The notes below the pieces were generated by a model. It saw nothing but the letters and a program-made list of their open reading frames with translations. It searched no databases and had not been told where the DNA came from. Below are positions 32,767-33,451 of a stretch of DNA of 33,451 nt, piece after piece. Source of the DNA: Deltaproteobacteria bacterium (lineage in GTDB: Bacteria; Desulfobacterota; Desulfarculia; Adiutricales; Adiutricaceae). The position numbers and the translations under genes were made by a program. The stretch covers positions 1-33,451 of the forward strand of contig JAITKA010000130.1 in assembly GCA_031278635.1 (NCBI GenBank), given 5' to 3'. Each line of letters opens with the position of its first letter. Within the stretch, counting starts at the first letter, position 1.

Positions 32767-33451
32767 TCTGGCCCACCCACCCTATACCCCCGCCCAAACG
32801 CCACCGATATGCCCCATTCCCACCGCATCCGTTATCACCGTGAACCATGCCGCCTAACCGTGACGAATATAGGCCGCTCTTTGCCAAAACGCGACTTGAT
32901 TGGCTGGAAATAACCGGCCGTTTAGCCTCAGGGAAGGCTCGATTGACCATAATCCGCCCGCATGATGCGCCCAGCCCGCCCGAAATTAGCGCCCAATCCC
33001 ATAGCATCCGTTATCACCGTGAATCATGCGGCCCGAAATTAGCGCCCAATCCCATAGCATCCCTTATCACCGTGAATCATGCGGCCTAACTGTGACGAAA
33101 TTAGGACGCGGTTGGGCTAAACGCGATTTAATTGGCTGGAAATGATTGGCCGTTTAGCCTCAGGGAAGGCTCGATTGGCCGTCTGGGCCACCCACCGTTA
33201 GCCCCCCGCCCAAACTCCACCAATATGGCACAATCCCATAGCATCCGTTATCACCGTGAGTCATGCCGCCTAACTGTGACGAAATTAGGACGCGGTTGGG
33301 CTAAAGGCGATTTAATTGGCTGGAAATGATTGGCCGTTTAGCCTCAGGGAAGGCTCGATTGGCCATAATCCGCCCGCATGATGCGTCCAGCCCGCCCGAA
33401 ATTAGCGGTCAATCCCATAGCATCCGTTATCACCGTGAATCAGGCCGCCTA
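32767..33451. repeat. Degenerate tandem array of ~180-bp units with alternating spacers
   Basis: Five copies of GCATCC(G/C)TTATCACCGTGA begin at 32825, 33004, 33057, 33241 and 33420, giving periods of 179, 53, 184 and 179. Each full unit is a ~130-base core running to GATTGGCC, with a stem AGCCT-CAGGGA-AGGCT (copies near 32923, 33155, 33339). Cores are separated by one of two spacers: type a (CCACCCACC...CCGCCCAAAC, near 32771 and 33187) or type b (ATAATCCGCCCGCATGATGCG, near 32950 and 33365). The second core is truncated after ~40 bases. The array runs off the window. Short frames within it are not conserved, so it is not coding. No family is recognised. Confidence 0.85.

Noticed and set aside
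32767-33451. CRISPR array
   Set aside because: The repeated cores are ~130 bases with only two recurring spacers, and no cas genes are present.

Overview
The window looks like chromosomal DNA of a GC-rich, motile, probably anaerobic bacterium with a Gram-negative envelope. A deltaproteobacterial (Desulfobacterota-type) lineage fits best. The grounds are the fused NapH/NapG-type polyferredoxin next to a Tat-exported DUF362 protein, a C_GCAxxG_C_C protein, a perfect sigma-54 promoter before flagellar genes, CheZ with a canonical CheY-binding tail, an LpoA-like lipoprotein, and frequent AGG (Arg) and ATA (Ile) codons despite the high GC. The taxon is an inference; no rRNA is present.

Layout. 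1-600: possible gene tail with terminator, then tRNA-Arg(ACG) on the minus strand. 608-3812: an alkyltransferase-like protein whose PCHR motif reads PSHR, converging on a minus-strand pair (DUF362 protein, then polyferredoxin). 4254-5381: small upstream ORF and thioredoxin reductase. 5447-7915: minus-strand aroF-pheA unit, preceded by a consensus promoter, a 45-codon leader peptide with a Phe/Tyr run, and a terminator. This is a ribosome-mediated phenylalanine attenuator and the best regulatory discovery in the window. 7977-8972: OmpA-domain protein.

9417-13340: dnaG and rpoD, separated by a terminator. 13341-14620: a 1.3-kb AT-richer gap with a promoter and long leader for rpsA, which is followed by sppA and an HU/IHF-like gene. 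18136-20960: minus-strand ModC-like ATPase, O-antigen ligase, C_GCAxxG_C_C protein and tRNA-Gly(GCC). 21380-25819: hypothetical protein, an oversized CheZ and an LpoA-like lipoprotein. 26125-27396: enolase. 27475-30805, minus strand: MotE-like protein and FliJ behind a sigma-54 promoter, then a zinc-ribbon membrane protein and a periplasmic binding protein. 31406-32726: a secreted LprI-like protein and an SCP2-domain protein. 32767 to the end: a degenerate array of ~180-bp repeats with two alternating spacer types, running off the window.

How the parts work together. Replication and core expression (dnaG, rpoD, rpsA), aromatic amino-acid synthesis, envelope upkeep (SppA, LpoA-like, OmpA-like, O-antigen ligase) and motility (FliJ, MotE, CheZ) are interleaved. 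The AroF here has no regulatory domain, so the leader attenuator plus the altered ACT domain of PheA probably carry the feedback control of phenylalanine synthesis. Most starts below were chosen by Shine-Dalgarno position and so differ from the longest open frame; this is stated in each entry.
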